Below are positions 1 to 8,240 of a DNA stretch of 18,642 bases, one piece after another. This stretch comes from DATDCY01 sp031406795 [NCBI: Candidatus Rokuibacteriota bacterium]. Its GTDB lineage: Bacteria; JAUVQV01. Under the pieces are notes generated by a model. It saw only the letters and a list, made by a program, of their open reading frames with translations, made no database searches and had not been told where the DNA came from. The first letter of the stretch is position 1. Each line of letters begins with the position of its first letter. The translations under genes were made by a program, and so were the position numbers. Where the stretch lies: the NCBI GenBank assembly GCA_031406795.1, contig JANOHV010000170.1, forward strand, positions 1 through 18,642, given 5' to 3'.

Positions 1-1
1 C

Positions 2-2260
2 GAAGTCTCGAAGGCCTTCGACGGGCTCCAGGCGCTCGACCGTCTCGTCGAGACCAAACAGCTCCCCGACGCCATCCTGCTCGATCTGATCATGCCGCGA
101 CTCGACGGCCAGCGCCTGACGCGCTTTCTCAAGCAGGACGAACTCTACGCCGCGATCCCGATCATCATCCTGACCGGGATCGCGAGCGAAGACGAGGGCA
201 CTATCCTGGCGTTCGGCGCCGACGCCTACATCGCCAAGGGGCGCATCGAAGACACGATGGCGCACGTCTTCGAGACATTCCGCTGGCTCGAGAACCGCGC
301 GACCAGCCGGGAGAAGCGCAACGTCGTGCTCGGCGTCGAAAAACTCTACCCGCGCGAGATGACGCGCGAACTGCTCCACATCAAGGGCCACCTGGACACC
401 ATGCTCGCGATGATGGAAGAAGGCGTGGTCGAGATCGACCAGGACCAGCGGATTCTCTACGCGAACCCCGCCGCCTGCCGGCTGATCGGGGGCGCCGACC
501 ACAAGCTCTTCGGCAAGGTGTTGTCGGAGTTCTTCGACGCGAAGGCCGACTTCGGACGGCACCTCGGCTGCGTTCCCGCCGAACCGGCGCCGCCGCCGGC
601 CCCGTTCCAGGTCGAGCACGGGCACCGTGTGCTGAGCATCGCCTTCACGAGGCTGCTCGACCAGAGCAACTACTGCGGCGCGCTGGTCATCATCAATGAC
701 GTCACGGCCCACGTTCGCCGCGAGCGCTCGCTGCTCGAGCTGATGGAGGCGATTGTCCGCCACGCGCCGGTCGGTCTGTGTCTGCTGGAGGCCGGCGAGG
801 TGATCCTCGCGACCAACCCCGCCTTCGGCAGGATCCTGCGCCAGCCCGAGGGCCGCTCCGCCATCGGTTCGCCGCTGCGGGACTACCTGGTCGGCACGGG
901 TCTGGCCACGGAGTCGCTGCTGCCACCGCTCGCCGACGCGAGTGACGGCGAGACGCGGAGCGTCGAGTTCACGACCGCGGTTTTCCCCGAGCGCATCGTG
1001 CTCACGACGTCGGCGACCGTCGTCGACACGGCGGAGGGGCGCCGCATCCTGCTGCTGATCGAGGACATCACCGAGAAGGCCGCAATGGAGCGCGACCTGC
1101 GCCGGGTGAACGAGGAACTCGCGAAGGCCAATCGCGCCAAGAGCACGTTCCTCTCGATGGTTTCCCACGAACTGCGCACGCCACTCTCGGTGGTGCGCGG
1201 CTACCTGTCGCTGATCCTGGAGGGCAAGATCGGCCCGGATCCCGAGCGCATCCTGGATGCGCTGCGGGTCGCCGACAAGCGGGCGCGCCACCTGCAGCAC
1301 CTGATCGAGGAACTCCTCGACCTCTCGCGGATCGAGTCCGGGCGTCTCTCGCTCCAGAAGGAGCCGATCGCCGTGGGCAAGCACGTGCGCGAGGTCGTCG
1401 AGATGTTCCGCGGCGACCAGGAGCGCAGAAAGCTGTCGATCGACATCGACATCCCGGAAACGCTGCCCAACGCATTGGCGGACCACGACAAGATTCACCA
1501 GATCTTCACCAATTTCCTGTCGAACGCCGTGAAATTTACCGGTGAAGGGGGACGGATCGTCGTGCGCGGCCGCGTCGCCGGCGTGATGCTCGAGTTCGAG
1601 GTCGCCGATACCGGCATCGGCATCCCCGCCGACAAGATCTCCCAGGTCTTCGACAAATTCTACCAGGTCGACTCCTCCGACAAGCGGATGTATCCGGGGA
1701 CCGGCCTCGGGCTGGCGATCGTGAAGATGATCGTCACCGCCCTCGGCGGCACGGTCAGCGTCGAAAGCCGGGTCGGCGAGGGATCGTCGTTCACCTTCAC
1801 GCTCCCGCTGGCCGGTGCGGCCGTCCCAACCGCGCCGGCTCCCGAGGCGGTGAAACTGCCGACGACCGCGGGCCCCCTGGCCGCGGGCATGGCCCGCACC
1901 CGCGTGCTCATCATCGACGACGACCTCGACACGCTGGCGATGACCAGGCTGCTGCTGCCCGAGAGCCACTACGAGGTCGTCGAGGCCTACGACGCTTTCG
2001 CCGGGCTGCGCGAGTTCTATTTCCGTTCCCCCGACATCGTCCTGGTCGACGCGCTCCTCCCGCTGATGAGCGGGTTGGAACTCTGCCGCGTCATCAAGTC
2101 CAACCCGGAGTGCGGGTCGCTCCCGGTGGTCATCCTCTCGGCCGCCGCGCAGGAGGAGGAGATCCGCAGCGGCTACCGGGTCGGCGCCGACGCCTACCTC
2201 GTCAAACCGTTCCGGTCGCAGGATCTCCTGGACACGATTACCCGCCTCAAGACTCGCTAA
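2..2260 (+). CDS. Hybrid sensor histidine kinase / response regulator (5' end outside window)
   Basis: The reading frame is open from the first bases, so the gene begins before the window; the ATG at 92 lies inside the first receiver domain and is not the start. Order of domains: an N-terminal REC domain (phospho-acceptor Asp codon at 83-85, in LLDLIMP), a PAS domain (about 395-700), a second PAS (about 730-1070), HisKA with the phospho-His codon at 1166-1168 (SHELRTPL), HATPase_c with N box (NFLSNAVKFTG), G1 (DTGIGIP) and G2 (GTGLGLAIV), a Pro/Ala linker, and a C-terminal REC with IIDDD and acceptor Asp at 2048-2050 and the usual VKPF Lys. The first REC has AKG where receivers usually have K-P. 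No membrane segment is visible, so it is probably cytosolic. Its signal is unknown. menF follows after 23 bp, so co-transcription is possible. Confidence 0.93.
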   Translation, partial: EVSKAFDGLQALDRLVETKQLPDAILLDLIMPRLDGQRLTRFLKQDELYAAIPIIILTGIASEDEGTILAFGADAYIAKGRIEDTMAHVFETFRWLENRATSREKRNVVLGVEKLYPREMTRELLHIKGHLDTMLAMMEEGVVEIDQDQRILYANPAACRLIGGADHKLFGKVLSEFFDAKADFGRHLGCVPAEPAPPPAPFQVEHGHRVLSIAFTRLLDQSNYCGALVIINDVTAHVRRERSLLELMEAIVRHAPVGLCLLEAGEVILATNPAFGRILRQPEGRSAIGSPLRDYLVGTGLATESLLPPLADASDGETRSVEFTTAVFPERIVLTTSATVVDTAEGRRILLLIEDITEKAAMERDLRRVNEELAKANRAKSTFLSMVSHELRTPLSVVRGYLSLILEGKIGPDPERILDALRVADKRARHLQHLIEELLDLSRIESGRLSLQKEPIAVGKHVREVVEMFRGDQERRKLSIDIDIPETLPNALADHDKIHQIFTNFLSNAVKFTGEGGRIVVRGRVAGVMLEFEVADTGIGIPADKISQVFDKFYQVDSSDKRMYPGTGLGLAIVKMIVTALGGTVSVESRVGEGSSFTFTLPLAGAAVPTAPAPEAVKLPTTAGPLAAGMARTRVLIIDDDLDTLAMTRLLLPESHYEVVEAYDAFAGLREFYFRSPDIVLVDALLPLMSGLELCRVIKSNPECGSLPVVILSAAAQEEEIRSGYRVGADAYLVKPFRSQDLLDTITRLKTR

Positions 2261-2283
2261 ACCGCCGCGCGGGGGTCGCAGCG

Positions 2284-3648
2284 ATGAGTGAACTCGGACT
2301 GGCGAAGGAGCGTCTCGGCGGGGCTCTTCAGGAATATCTGCGGACGGCGCCGGGCGGCCGCGGGTTCGTCCGGCTCGCCGTGCCGGCGCCCGCGGTGGAC
2401 CTGCCGCGCTGGCTCGCCGCCAACCCGGGCACACCACGCTTCTACTGGTCCGAACGCGGGGGGGCCTTCGAGTGGGCGGGCGTCGGCGTCGCCGACGAAC
2501 TCGTCGCCGACGCGGAGGGGGGGGACGCCGCCGCGCCGCTGGCCCGGTTTGCCGCCCGCCGCGCCGCTGACGCGGAAGGGCTGCGCTACTTCGGCGGACT
2601 CTCCTTCGACGCGCGAAAAACGGCGCAGCGCGAGTGGATCCCCTTCGGTTCGGCGCGATTCACGCTCCCGAAATTCGAAATCACCCGCGAAGGGGAGACC
2701 TGGAGCCTGGCCTGCACCCTGGCCGTCGATCCCGCGGCTGCGCGACGCCAGACGCAGCGGCGTTTCGAAGAGGACCTCTCCCACCTGCGCACCGGCCAGA
2801 AGGCGCCGGTGCCGCTGCCGCAACTGCTGCAGCGGACCGACAGCCCCGACCAGGCGGCCTGGGTCCGGGTCGTCGAGGACGTGCTGCACCGGATCGAACA
2901 CGGGCCGCTGCAGAAGGTGGTGCTCGCGCGCCGCACTGATTTCCGGTTCGCCGAAGCCCCGGACCCGTTCCTGCTGCTGCAACGGCTGCGCGCGGCGAAC
3001 CCGGCGGGATTTCATTTCGCGTTCCAGCCGCAGGAGGATTCGACCTTTCTCGGCGTCTCCCCGGAGCGTCTCTACCGCCGCGAGGGTCGCCGCATCCTCT
3101 CCGAGGCGGTCGCCGGCACCCGACGCCGCGGCGACTCCGAGCACGAGGACCAGGCGATGGGCGATGCGCTCCTCGAGTCGGAGAAGGACCGCCGCGAACA
3201 CCGCTTCGTCGCCGACGAGGTCGGCCGCAAGCTCGACGGTCTCTGCCGCACATACCACGCCGACCGCGAGGTTTCGCTGCTGAAGCTCGCCCGCCTCCAG
3301 CATCTGCGCCGCGGCTTCGAGGGCACGGTGCGCCCCGGCGTGGACGACGCGGCCATCGTCGCGGCGCTGCACCCGACGCCGGCCGTCGCCGGCAACCCCA
3401 CGGCGGCGGCGGTCGCCGAAATCGCCAGGCGCGAGCCGTTTCACCGCGGCTGGTACGCCGGACCGCTCGGCTGGGTCGGCGCCGGCGGCGCCGATTTCAC
3501 CGTCGCCATCCGCTCCGGGCTCCTCAGCGGCAACCGGCTGGCGCTCTTCACCGGCGCGGGCATCGTCCGCGGATCGATGCCGCACGCGGAGTGGGAAGAG
3601 TTGGAAAACAAGCTCGCCGGGTTCGTCCGGGTGATCGGCGCGCCATGA
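2284..3648 (+). CDS. menF: Isochorismate synthase MenF
   Basis: Converts chorismate to isochorismate, the committed step of menaquinone synthesis, in the cytosol with Mg2+. The start is the ATG at 2284, giving 454 aa (E. coli MenF is about 430). The open frame extends upstream, but only into the overlapping kinase gene. The C-terminal two thirds are a chorismate-binding domain: LQKVVLARR with the likely catalytic base Lys211, FLGVSPERL, SEAVAGTRRRG with Glu274, HPTPAVAGNP, and the terminal GAGIVRGSMPHAEWEELENK block with metal-binding acidic residues. Anthranilate synthase component I and salicylate or entC-type synthases share this fold; the assignment to MenF rests on the immediate menD-H-B-C-E context. 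The TGA stop overlaps the menD ATG (ATGA), which suggests translational coupling. Confidence 0.93.
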   Translation: MSELGLAKERLGGALQEYLRTAPGGRGFVRLAVPAPAVDLPRWLAANPGTPRFYWSERGGAFEWAGVGVADELVADAEGGDAAAPLARFAARRAADAEGLRYFGGLSFDARKTAQREWIPFGSARFTLPKFEITREGETWSLACTLAVDPAAARRQTQRRFEEDLSHLRTGQKAPVPLPQLLQRTDSPDQAAWVRVVEDVLHRIEHGPLQKVVLARRTDFRFAEAPDPFLLLQRLRAANPAGFHFAFQPQEDSTFLGVSPERLYRREGRRILSEAVAGTRRRGDSEHEDQAMGDALLESEKDRREHRFVADEVGRKLDGLCRTYHADREVSLLKLARLQHLRRGFEGTVRPGVDDAAIVAALHPTPAVAGNPTAAAVAEIARREPFHRGWYAGPLGWVGAGGADFTVAIRSGLLSGNRLALFTGAGIVRGSMPHAEWEELENKLAGFVRVIGAP

Positions 3649-5408
3649 ACCCCGAGGCGACCGCGCGCCTGAACACGCTTTGGGGCCGCCTCATCGTGGA
3701 GGAGCTCGTCCGCTGCGGCGTGGCGTTCGTCAGCATCTCCCCGGGCTCGCGATCGACACCGCTGGCCGCGGCCGTCGCCGGCAGCGGGCGCCTCGCGAGC
3801 GCGATCTGGCTCGACGAGCGCGGTGCCGCCTTTCATGCGCTCGGTCGCGCCCGCGCCTGCGGCCGGCCCGCCGCGCTGATCTGCACGTCGGGGACCGCGG
3901 TGGCCAACTACCTGCCCGCCGTGGTCGAGGCCTCGCAGGACGGGGTCCCCCTCGTGGTGATCACCGCGGACCGGCCGCCCGAATTGCTCGACGCCGGCGC
4001 GAACCAGGCGATCCGACAGCCGGGGATCTTCGGCGATTACCTGCGCTGGTCGTTCACCCTGCCCGCCCCCGACGCGGAGATCTCCGGCCGCCTGGTGCTC
4101 TCCACCGTCGACCAGGCGCTGCACCGCGCGCTCGGCCCGCCGGCCGGCCCCGTGCACATCAACTGCATGTTCCGCGAACCGCTCGAGCCCGTCGCCGCGG
4201 AGCCCTGGCCCGACGATCTCCCCCGGCGCTGGCGTGAAGGCACCCGACCGCTCACGACGTACGCGCGCCCCGTGACGACTCTGGCGGCGGAGTGCCTCGA
4301 GCCGATCGCCGCGGCCATCGCGGCGGCGCGTCGCGGGTTGGTGCTGATCGGCAGCCTCCCCGGCGACAGCGATCGCGCTGCCGCCGCGGCCCTCGCGGAC
4401 CGGCTCGGCTGGCCCGTGGCGACCGACATCCGCTCGGGCCTGCGTCTCGGCCCGGGGCCCGCCAACCGCATCCCCTGCCTCGACCAGCTCCTGCTCAGCA
4501 CGCGGCTGCGCTCGTCGTTCGCCCCGGATGTCGTCCTGCACCTCGGCGGTCAGCCAGTCTCCAAACGCATCGCCCAGGCGCTGGCCGCGCTGCCGGATGC
4601 CGCCGTGATCGCGGTGCGGGAGCATCCCTTCCGCGACGACCCCGAACACCGCGCCGCGCACCGCGTGCAGGCCGACATCGGGCGCTTCTGCGAGCTGCTC
4701 GCCCGGGAGGCCGACCCGGGCAGCTCGGCGGCCGCGGGCGCGTGGGGAGCGCGGCTGCGGGAACTCTCGGGGCGCGCGGATGAGCAGATCGCCGCCTTCG
4801 TCCGCGCGGCCCCCTTCGGCGAGATCGCGGCGGCGCGCATCGTCTCGCGGGAAATCCCGGCCGAGCATGGCCTGTTTCTGGCCAACAGCATGCCGATCCG
4901 CGACATGGAATTTTTCGCGGACACGAGCGGCCCCCGCGTCCCGGTCGCAGCCAACCGCGGGGCGAGCGGTATCGACGGGGTTGTCTCCACCGCCGCCGGG
5001 TTCGCCTGCGGCCTCGGCCGGGGCGCGACCCTGATGATCGGGGATCTCTCGCTGCTGCACGACCTGACCGCGCTGATCCACCTGCGCGCGCTGCCGCAGC
5101 CGCTTGTGATCGTGGTGCTCAACAACGGGGGCGGCGGCATCTTCCACTTCCTGCCCATCGCCCGGCGGCCAGAACTGCTCGACCCGTGGTTCACGGCGCC
5201 GCACGACGTCGATCTCGGCGGCCTCCAGGGTCTCGTCGGCGTTCCCTGCCACCGCCCCGGAAGCGCCGCGGAGTTCGCCGCGGTCTACCGCGAAGCCTGC
5301 GCGAGCGGGGCCCCGGCGATCATCGAGGTGCGCACCGACCGTGCCGGGAATCTCGCGGCGCACCGCGCCCTCGGGGAGGCGATCGTCGCCGCCGTCGAGG
5401 CCCCCTAG
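3645..5408 (+). CDS. menD: SEPHCHC synthase MenD (2-succinyl-5-enolpyruvyl-6-hydroxy-3-cyclohexene-1-carboxylate synthase)
   Basis: A thiamine-diphosphate enzyme joining isochorismate and 2-oxoglutarate with loss of CO2 to form SEPHCHC. The ATG at 3645 overlaps the menF stop; 587 aa, close to the family length (E. coli 556). N-terminal pyrimidine-binding domain: SISPGSRSTPLA, and LDERGAAFHALG with Glu58, which matches the ThDP-activating Glu; CTSGTAVANYLPAVVEA and ITADRPPEL are MenD hallmarks. The C-terminal PP domain has SMPIRDME and NRGASGIDG, then the ThDP/Mg motif from GDLS (Asp467) to LNNGGGGIF (Asn493-494). No frame damage is seen. The stop lies 16 bp before the menH start. Confidence 0.97.
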   Translation: MNPEATARLNTLWGRLIVEELVRCGVAFVSISPGSRSTPLAAAVAGSGRLASAIWLDERGAAFHALGRARACGRPAALICTSGTAVANYLPAVVEASQDGVPLVVITADRPPELLDAGANQAIRQPGIFGDYLRWSFTLPAPDAEISGRLVLSTVDQALHRALGPPAGPVHINCMFREPLEPVAAEPWPDDLPRRWREGTRPLTTYARPVTTLAAECLEPIAAAIAAARRGLVLIGSLPGDSDRAAAAALADRLGWPVATDIRSGLRLGPGPANRIPCLDQLLLSTRLRSSFAPDVVLHLGGQPVSKRIAQALAALPDAAVIAVREHPFRDDPEHRAAHRVQADIGRFCELLAREADPGSSAAAGAWGARLRELSGRADEQIAAFVRAAPFGEIAAARIVSREIPAEHGLFLANSMPIRDMEFFADTSGPRVPVAANRGASGIDGVVSTAAGFACGLGRGATLMIGDLSLLHDLTALIHLRALPQPLVIVVLNNGGGGIFHFLPIARRPELLDPWFTAPHDVDLGGLQGLVGVPCHRPGSAAEFAAVYREACASGAPAIIEVRTDRAGNLAAHRALGEAIVAAVEAP

Positions 5409-5424
5409 CCCCCCCGCGCGAGTC

Positions 5425-6219
5425 GTGAGTCTTCTGAAATTCCTGCAGAGCGGCCCGCCGGATGCGCCCGCGGTCCTGCTGCTGCACGGCTTCATGGGAA
5501 GCCGGCTCGACTGGCAGCCCCTGGCGGCGGTTCTGGCGCGCTCGCACTGCTGCCTCGCGGTCGATCTGCCCGGTCACGGGGAGACCGGCGATCCGGGGGA
5601 CGAGAGCCGGTGGAGCCCGGACGGGTGCGTCGCCGCGCTCGCGGGCCTGCTCGCCGCGGCCGGCGGCGGGAGCGTCGTCGGCTACTCCCTCGGCGGGCGT
5701 CTCGCGCTGCAACTCGCGGTCGAGTACCCCGATCTCGTCACGCGGGCGACCATCGTCTCATCGTCGCCGGGGATCGCGGACGAAGCCGCGCGCCAGACCC
5801 GCCGCGCTGAGGACGAGCAGCGCGCCTGCGCGTTGGAGACGCTGGGGCTCGAGCCCTTCCTCGACGCCTGGTACCGGCAGCCGCTCTTCGCGCAGCTGCG
5901 CGAGCACCCGGCGTTCCCGGCGGTGCTCGAGCGCCGCCGGCGCAACGACCCGCGACTGCTCGCCCGCTCGCTGCGAACGATGGGCGCCGGGGTGCAGCGG
6001 TCCCTGTGGGGCGATCTTGCCGGCGTCCGCACGCCGCTGCTCTTCCTCGCCGGCCAGCGCGACGTCAAGTTTGCGGCACTCGCCTTCGACGCCGTCGCGC
6101 TTTGCCCGCGGGCCGAGGCCGTGGTGCTGCGCGGCAGGGGCCACGCGCTGGTCGAGGAGGACCCGGAAGCGGTGGCCGACGAAACGACGGGCTTTCTCGA
6201 CTCGCGCCGGGCCGACTGA
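5425..6219 (+). CDS. menH: SHCHC synthase MenH (alpha/beta hydrolase fold)
   Basis: Eliminates pyruvate from SEPHCHC to give 2-succinyl-6-hydroxy-2,4-cyclohexadiene-1-carboxylate. GTG at 5425 is chosen because homology begins right after it and an upstream in-frame ATG (5341) lies inside menD; this gives 264 aa (E. coli MenH about 252). No strong ribosome-binding site is visible, so coupling to menD is likely. Features: oxyanion-hole motif LLLHGFMGS, nucleophile elbow [11 protein letters not shown] with Ser88, Asp213 in GQRDVKF and His240 in [11 protein letters not shown], which form the catalytic triad at spacings like those of E. coli MenH. The stop is followed by the largest gap of the men operon (97 bp). 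Confidence 0.93.
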   Translation: MSLLKFLQSGPPDAPAVLLLHGFMGSRLDWQPLAAVLARSHCCLAVDLPGHGETGDPGDESRWSPDGCVAALAGLLAAAGGGSVVGYSLGGRLALQLAVEYPDLVTRATIVSSSPGIADEAARQTRRAEDEQRACALETLGLEPFLDAWYRQPLFAQLREHPAFPAVLERRRRNDPRLLARSLRTMGAGVQRSLWGDLAGVRTPLLFLAGQRDVKFAALAFDAVALCPRAEAVVLRGRGHALVEEDPEAVADETTGFLDSRRAD

Positions 6220-6237
6220 ACGCCGCCGGCCGCGTTC
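6218..6237 (+). terminator. Possible attenuator/terminator hairpin after menH
   Basis: GAACGC (6218-6223) and GCGTTC (6232-6237) are perfect inverted arms overlapping the menH stop codon, with a GC-rich 8-nt loop. They are followed by a pyrimidine-rich CCCTCTTGTT stretch rather than a clean T-run, so this is a weak terminator or attenuator candidate. It would separate menFDH from menBCE. Confidence 0.25.
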
Positions 6238-6241
6238 CCTC

Positions 6242-6270
6242 TTGTTGGTCGGCGCTCGCCGGCTTACCAT
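6242..6270 (+). promoter_or_regulatory. Possible sigma70-type promoter in front of menB
   Basis: TTGTTG (6242-6247), a 17-bp spacer and TACCAT (6265-6270) lie in the menH-menB gap about 40 bp before the menB ribosome-binding site. Spacing is ideal and both boxes are partial matches to TTGACA/TATAAT. It would give menBCE a separate start. There is no experimental support. Confidence 0.35.
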
Positions 6271-6316
6271 GGCGGACACGCGAACCGCCGAGTGCGGGCA
6301 ACGACGGGGAGGAATC

Positions 6317-7138
6317 ATGGCACAGATCGACTGGTGCGAAGCTCGGAGTTTCACCGACATTCTCTACCACAAGGCCGAGGGAATCGCGAAGATCACGATC
6401 AACCGGCCGCGGGTGCGCAACGCCTTCCGGCCGCAGACGGTGGTCGAGATGATGCGGGCGCTCGAGGATGCGCGCGACGACGCGACGATCGGCGTCGTGA
6501 TCCTGACCGGCGCCGGCGACAAGGCCTTCTGCTCCGGCGGCGACATCAGCGTGCGCGGCAACGACGGCTACAAGGACGACCAGGGCGTCGAGCGCCTGAA
6601 CGTGCTGGATTTCCAGCGGCAGATCCGCACCTGTCCGAAGCCGGTGATCGCGATGGTCGCCGGCTACGCGATCGGCGGCGGGCACGTGCTGCACCTGCTC
6701 TGCGACCTGACGATCGCCGCGGACAACGCGCGCTTCGGCCAGACCGGGCCGCGCGTCGGCTCGTTCGACGGCGGCTACGGCGCCAGCTACATGGCGCGCA
6801 TCGTCGGCCAGAAGAAGGCGCGCGAGATCTGGTTTCTCTGCCGCCAGTACGACGCGCAGCAGGCCCTCGCGATGGGGCTCGTGAACACCGTGGTGCCGCT
6901 CGCGCGGCTCGAGCAGGAGACGGTCGCCTGGTGCCGCGAGATTCTCGCGAACTCGCCGCTGGCGATCCGCTGCCTGAAGGCCGCGCTGAACGCGGACTGC
7001 GACGGCCAGGCGGGGCTGCAGGAGCTGGCCGGCAACGCGACGCTGCTCTTCTACATGAGCGAGGAGGGGCAGGAGGGGCGAAACGCGTACCTCGAAAAAC
7101 GGAAACCCGATTTCTCGCGCTTCCCGAAGCGACCGTAG
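6317..7138 (+). CDS. menB: 1,4-Dihydroxy-2-naphthoyl-CoA synthase MenB
   Basis: A crotonase-family enzyme that closes o-succinylbenzoyl-CoA to DHNA-CoA. The ATG at 6317 has the best ribosome-binding site of the operon (GGGGAGGAATC before ATG); 273 aa. It is extremely similar to proteobacterial Men[95 protein letters not shown] and the C-terminal [19 protein letters not shown]. The Gly in QTGP, where actinobacterial enzymes carry Asp, indicates the bicarbonate-dependent class of MenB (family knowledge plus alignment by eye). menC begins 7 bp after the stop. Confidence 0.98.
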   Translation: MAQIDWCEARSFTDILYHKAEGIAKITINRPRVRNAFRPQTVVEMMRALEDARDDATIGVVILTGAGDKAFCSGGDISVRGNDGYKDDQGVERLNVLDFQRQIRTCPKPVIAMVAGYAIGGGHVLHLLCDLTIAADNARFGQTGPRVGSFDGGYGASYMARIVGQKKAREIWFLCRQYDAQQALAMGLVNTVVPLARLEQETVAWCREILANSPLAIRCLKAALNADCDGQAGLQELAGNATLLFYMSEEGQEGRNAYLEKRKPDFSRFPKRP

Positions 7139-7145
7139 CGGGGCG

Positions 7146-8240
7146 ATGACGCGCATCGCGCGGCTCGGTATTCGGTCCTGGGAGTTGCCTTTGGCGCGGC
7201 CGCTGCGTGTCGGCGGCCGGACCTTCGAGCGCCGGAGCGGATTGCTCGTTGTCCTGGAGGACGGCGACGGGCACGCCGGGATCGGCGAGACGGCGCCGCT
7301 GCCGGGCCTGCACGCCGAGAGCGTCGAGGAAGCCGCGGCGCAGCTGCTCGCGCTGGCGGGGCAACTGGAAGGCGAGACCATCCCCGGGGAGTGCCCAGCT
7401 CTTGCAGGCGCCTTCGAGAGCTGGCTGGGAGGCCGCAGGCTGCACCCATCGGTGCGGACCGGCGTCGAGGGGGCGATCCTGACGCTGCTCGCCGACCGCG
7501 CCGGGACGGACCTCCCGCATCTGCTCGCAGCCAACCCGGCCGCGCAGGTGCGCATCAACGGACTGCTCGACGGTGACGCTGCGGCGGTGCTCGAGAGCGC
7601 CGCGCAACTGGTTCGAAGCGGCTACACCGCGCTCAAGCTCAAGGTCGGGAGGCGGGACGCCGCTCAGGAGGCGCAGCTCGTGGCCGCCGTGCGGGGGCTC
7701 GTCGGGCCGGCGGTCGCATTGCGTCTCGACGCCAACCGCGCCTGGGATCTGGCAGCGGCCCGGCAGTTCGCGAGCCGTGTGGCATCCGCCGGCATCGAGT
7801 ACCTCGAAGAGCCGTTGCGCGACGCGAGCGACCTCGCGGCCTTTGTCGCGGACTCACCGCTGCCCGTCGCCCTCGACGAAACGCTCCTCGATTTCTCGCC
7901 GCACGCGCCCCCGCCGCTGCGGGGGGTCGCCGCGCTGGTGCTGAAGACTTCGGTCCTCGGCGGGTACGAGCGCTCGCAGGCCTGGGCGCGCCTGGCGCGG
8001 CGCGAGGGGCTCTCGTCCGTCGTGAGCGCCGCGTTCCCCTCCGCGGTCGGGATGGCGCTCGATGCCGCGTTCGCCGCCGCTCTCGGTGGCGAGACCGCCC
8101 ACGGACTCGGCACCTCCGCCGCGCTTGCCGCTGACCTCGGACGTGCACCTCTGCCGATCGTCTATGGAAGCATCGACGCGCGACGCCTGCCGTTCCGACC
8201 GGGAGACTTCAATCTCGAGGGGACCCGTGCCCTGCGCTAG
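7146..8240 (+). CDS. menC: o-Succinylbenzoate synthase MenC (enolase superfamily)
   Basis: Dehydrates SHCHC to o-succinylbenzoate. The ATG at 7146 is 7 bp after menB; 364 aa. The N-terminal capping domain includes GIGETAPLPGL. The barrel carries the full OSBS set: KLKVG (Lys164 and Lys166, the second being the expected catalytic Lys), metal ligands Asp195 (LRLDANRAW), Glu221 (YLEEPL) and Asp244 (VALDETL), and the second catalytic Lys267 (LVLKTSVLGG). A related N-acylamino-acid racemase or dipeptide epimerase would share this fold, but the men context decides. The 3' end overlaps the menE start by 14 bp. Confidence 0.96.
   Translation: MTRIARLGIRSWELPLARPLRVGGRTFERRSGLLVVLEDGDGHAGIGETAPLPGLHAESVEEAAAQLLALAGQLEGETIPGECPALAGAFESWLGGRRLHPSVRTGVEGAILTLLADRAGTDLPHLLAANPAAQVRINGLLDGDAAAVLESAAQLVRSGYTALKLKVGRRDAAQEAQLVAAVRGLVGPAVALRLDANRAWDLAAARQFASRVASAGIEYLEEPLRDASDLAAFVADSPLPVALDETLLDFSPHAPPPLRGVAALVLKTSVLGGYERSQAWARLARREGLSSVVSAAFPSAVGMALDAAFAAALGGETAHGLGTSAALAADLGRAPLPIVYGSIDARRLPFRPGDFNLEGTRALR

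Noticed and set aside
2257-3585. Long minus-strand open frame opposite menF (442 codons)
   Set aside because: Its translation is low-complexity Arg/Ala/Gly-rich with no motif, and it lies exactly antisense to a well-supported gene; long antisense frames are expected at this GC content.
3441-5495. Minus-strand open frame of 684 codons opposite menD
   Set aside because: No recognisable domain and an Arg/Gly/Asp-rich composition typical of shadow frames; menD is unambiguous on the plus strand.
6065-7558. Minus-strand open frame opposite menH/menB/menC
   Set aside because: Crosses three conserved genes antisense, with no motif and no ribosome-binding site of note.
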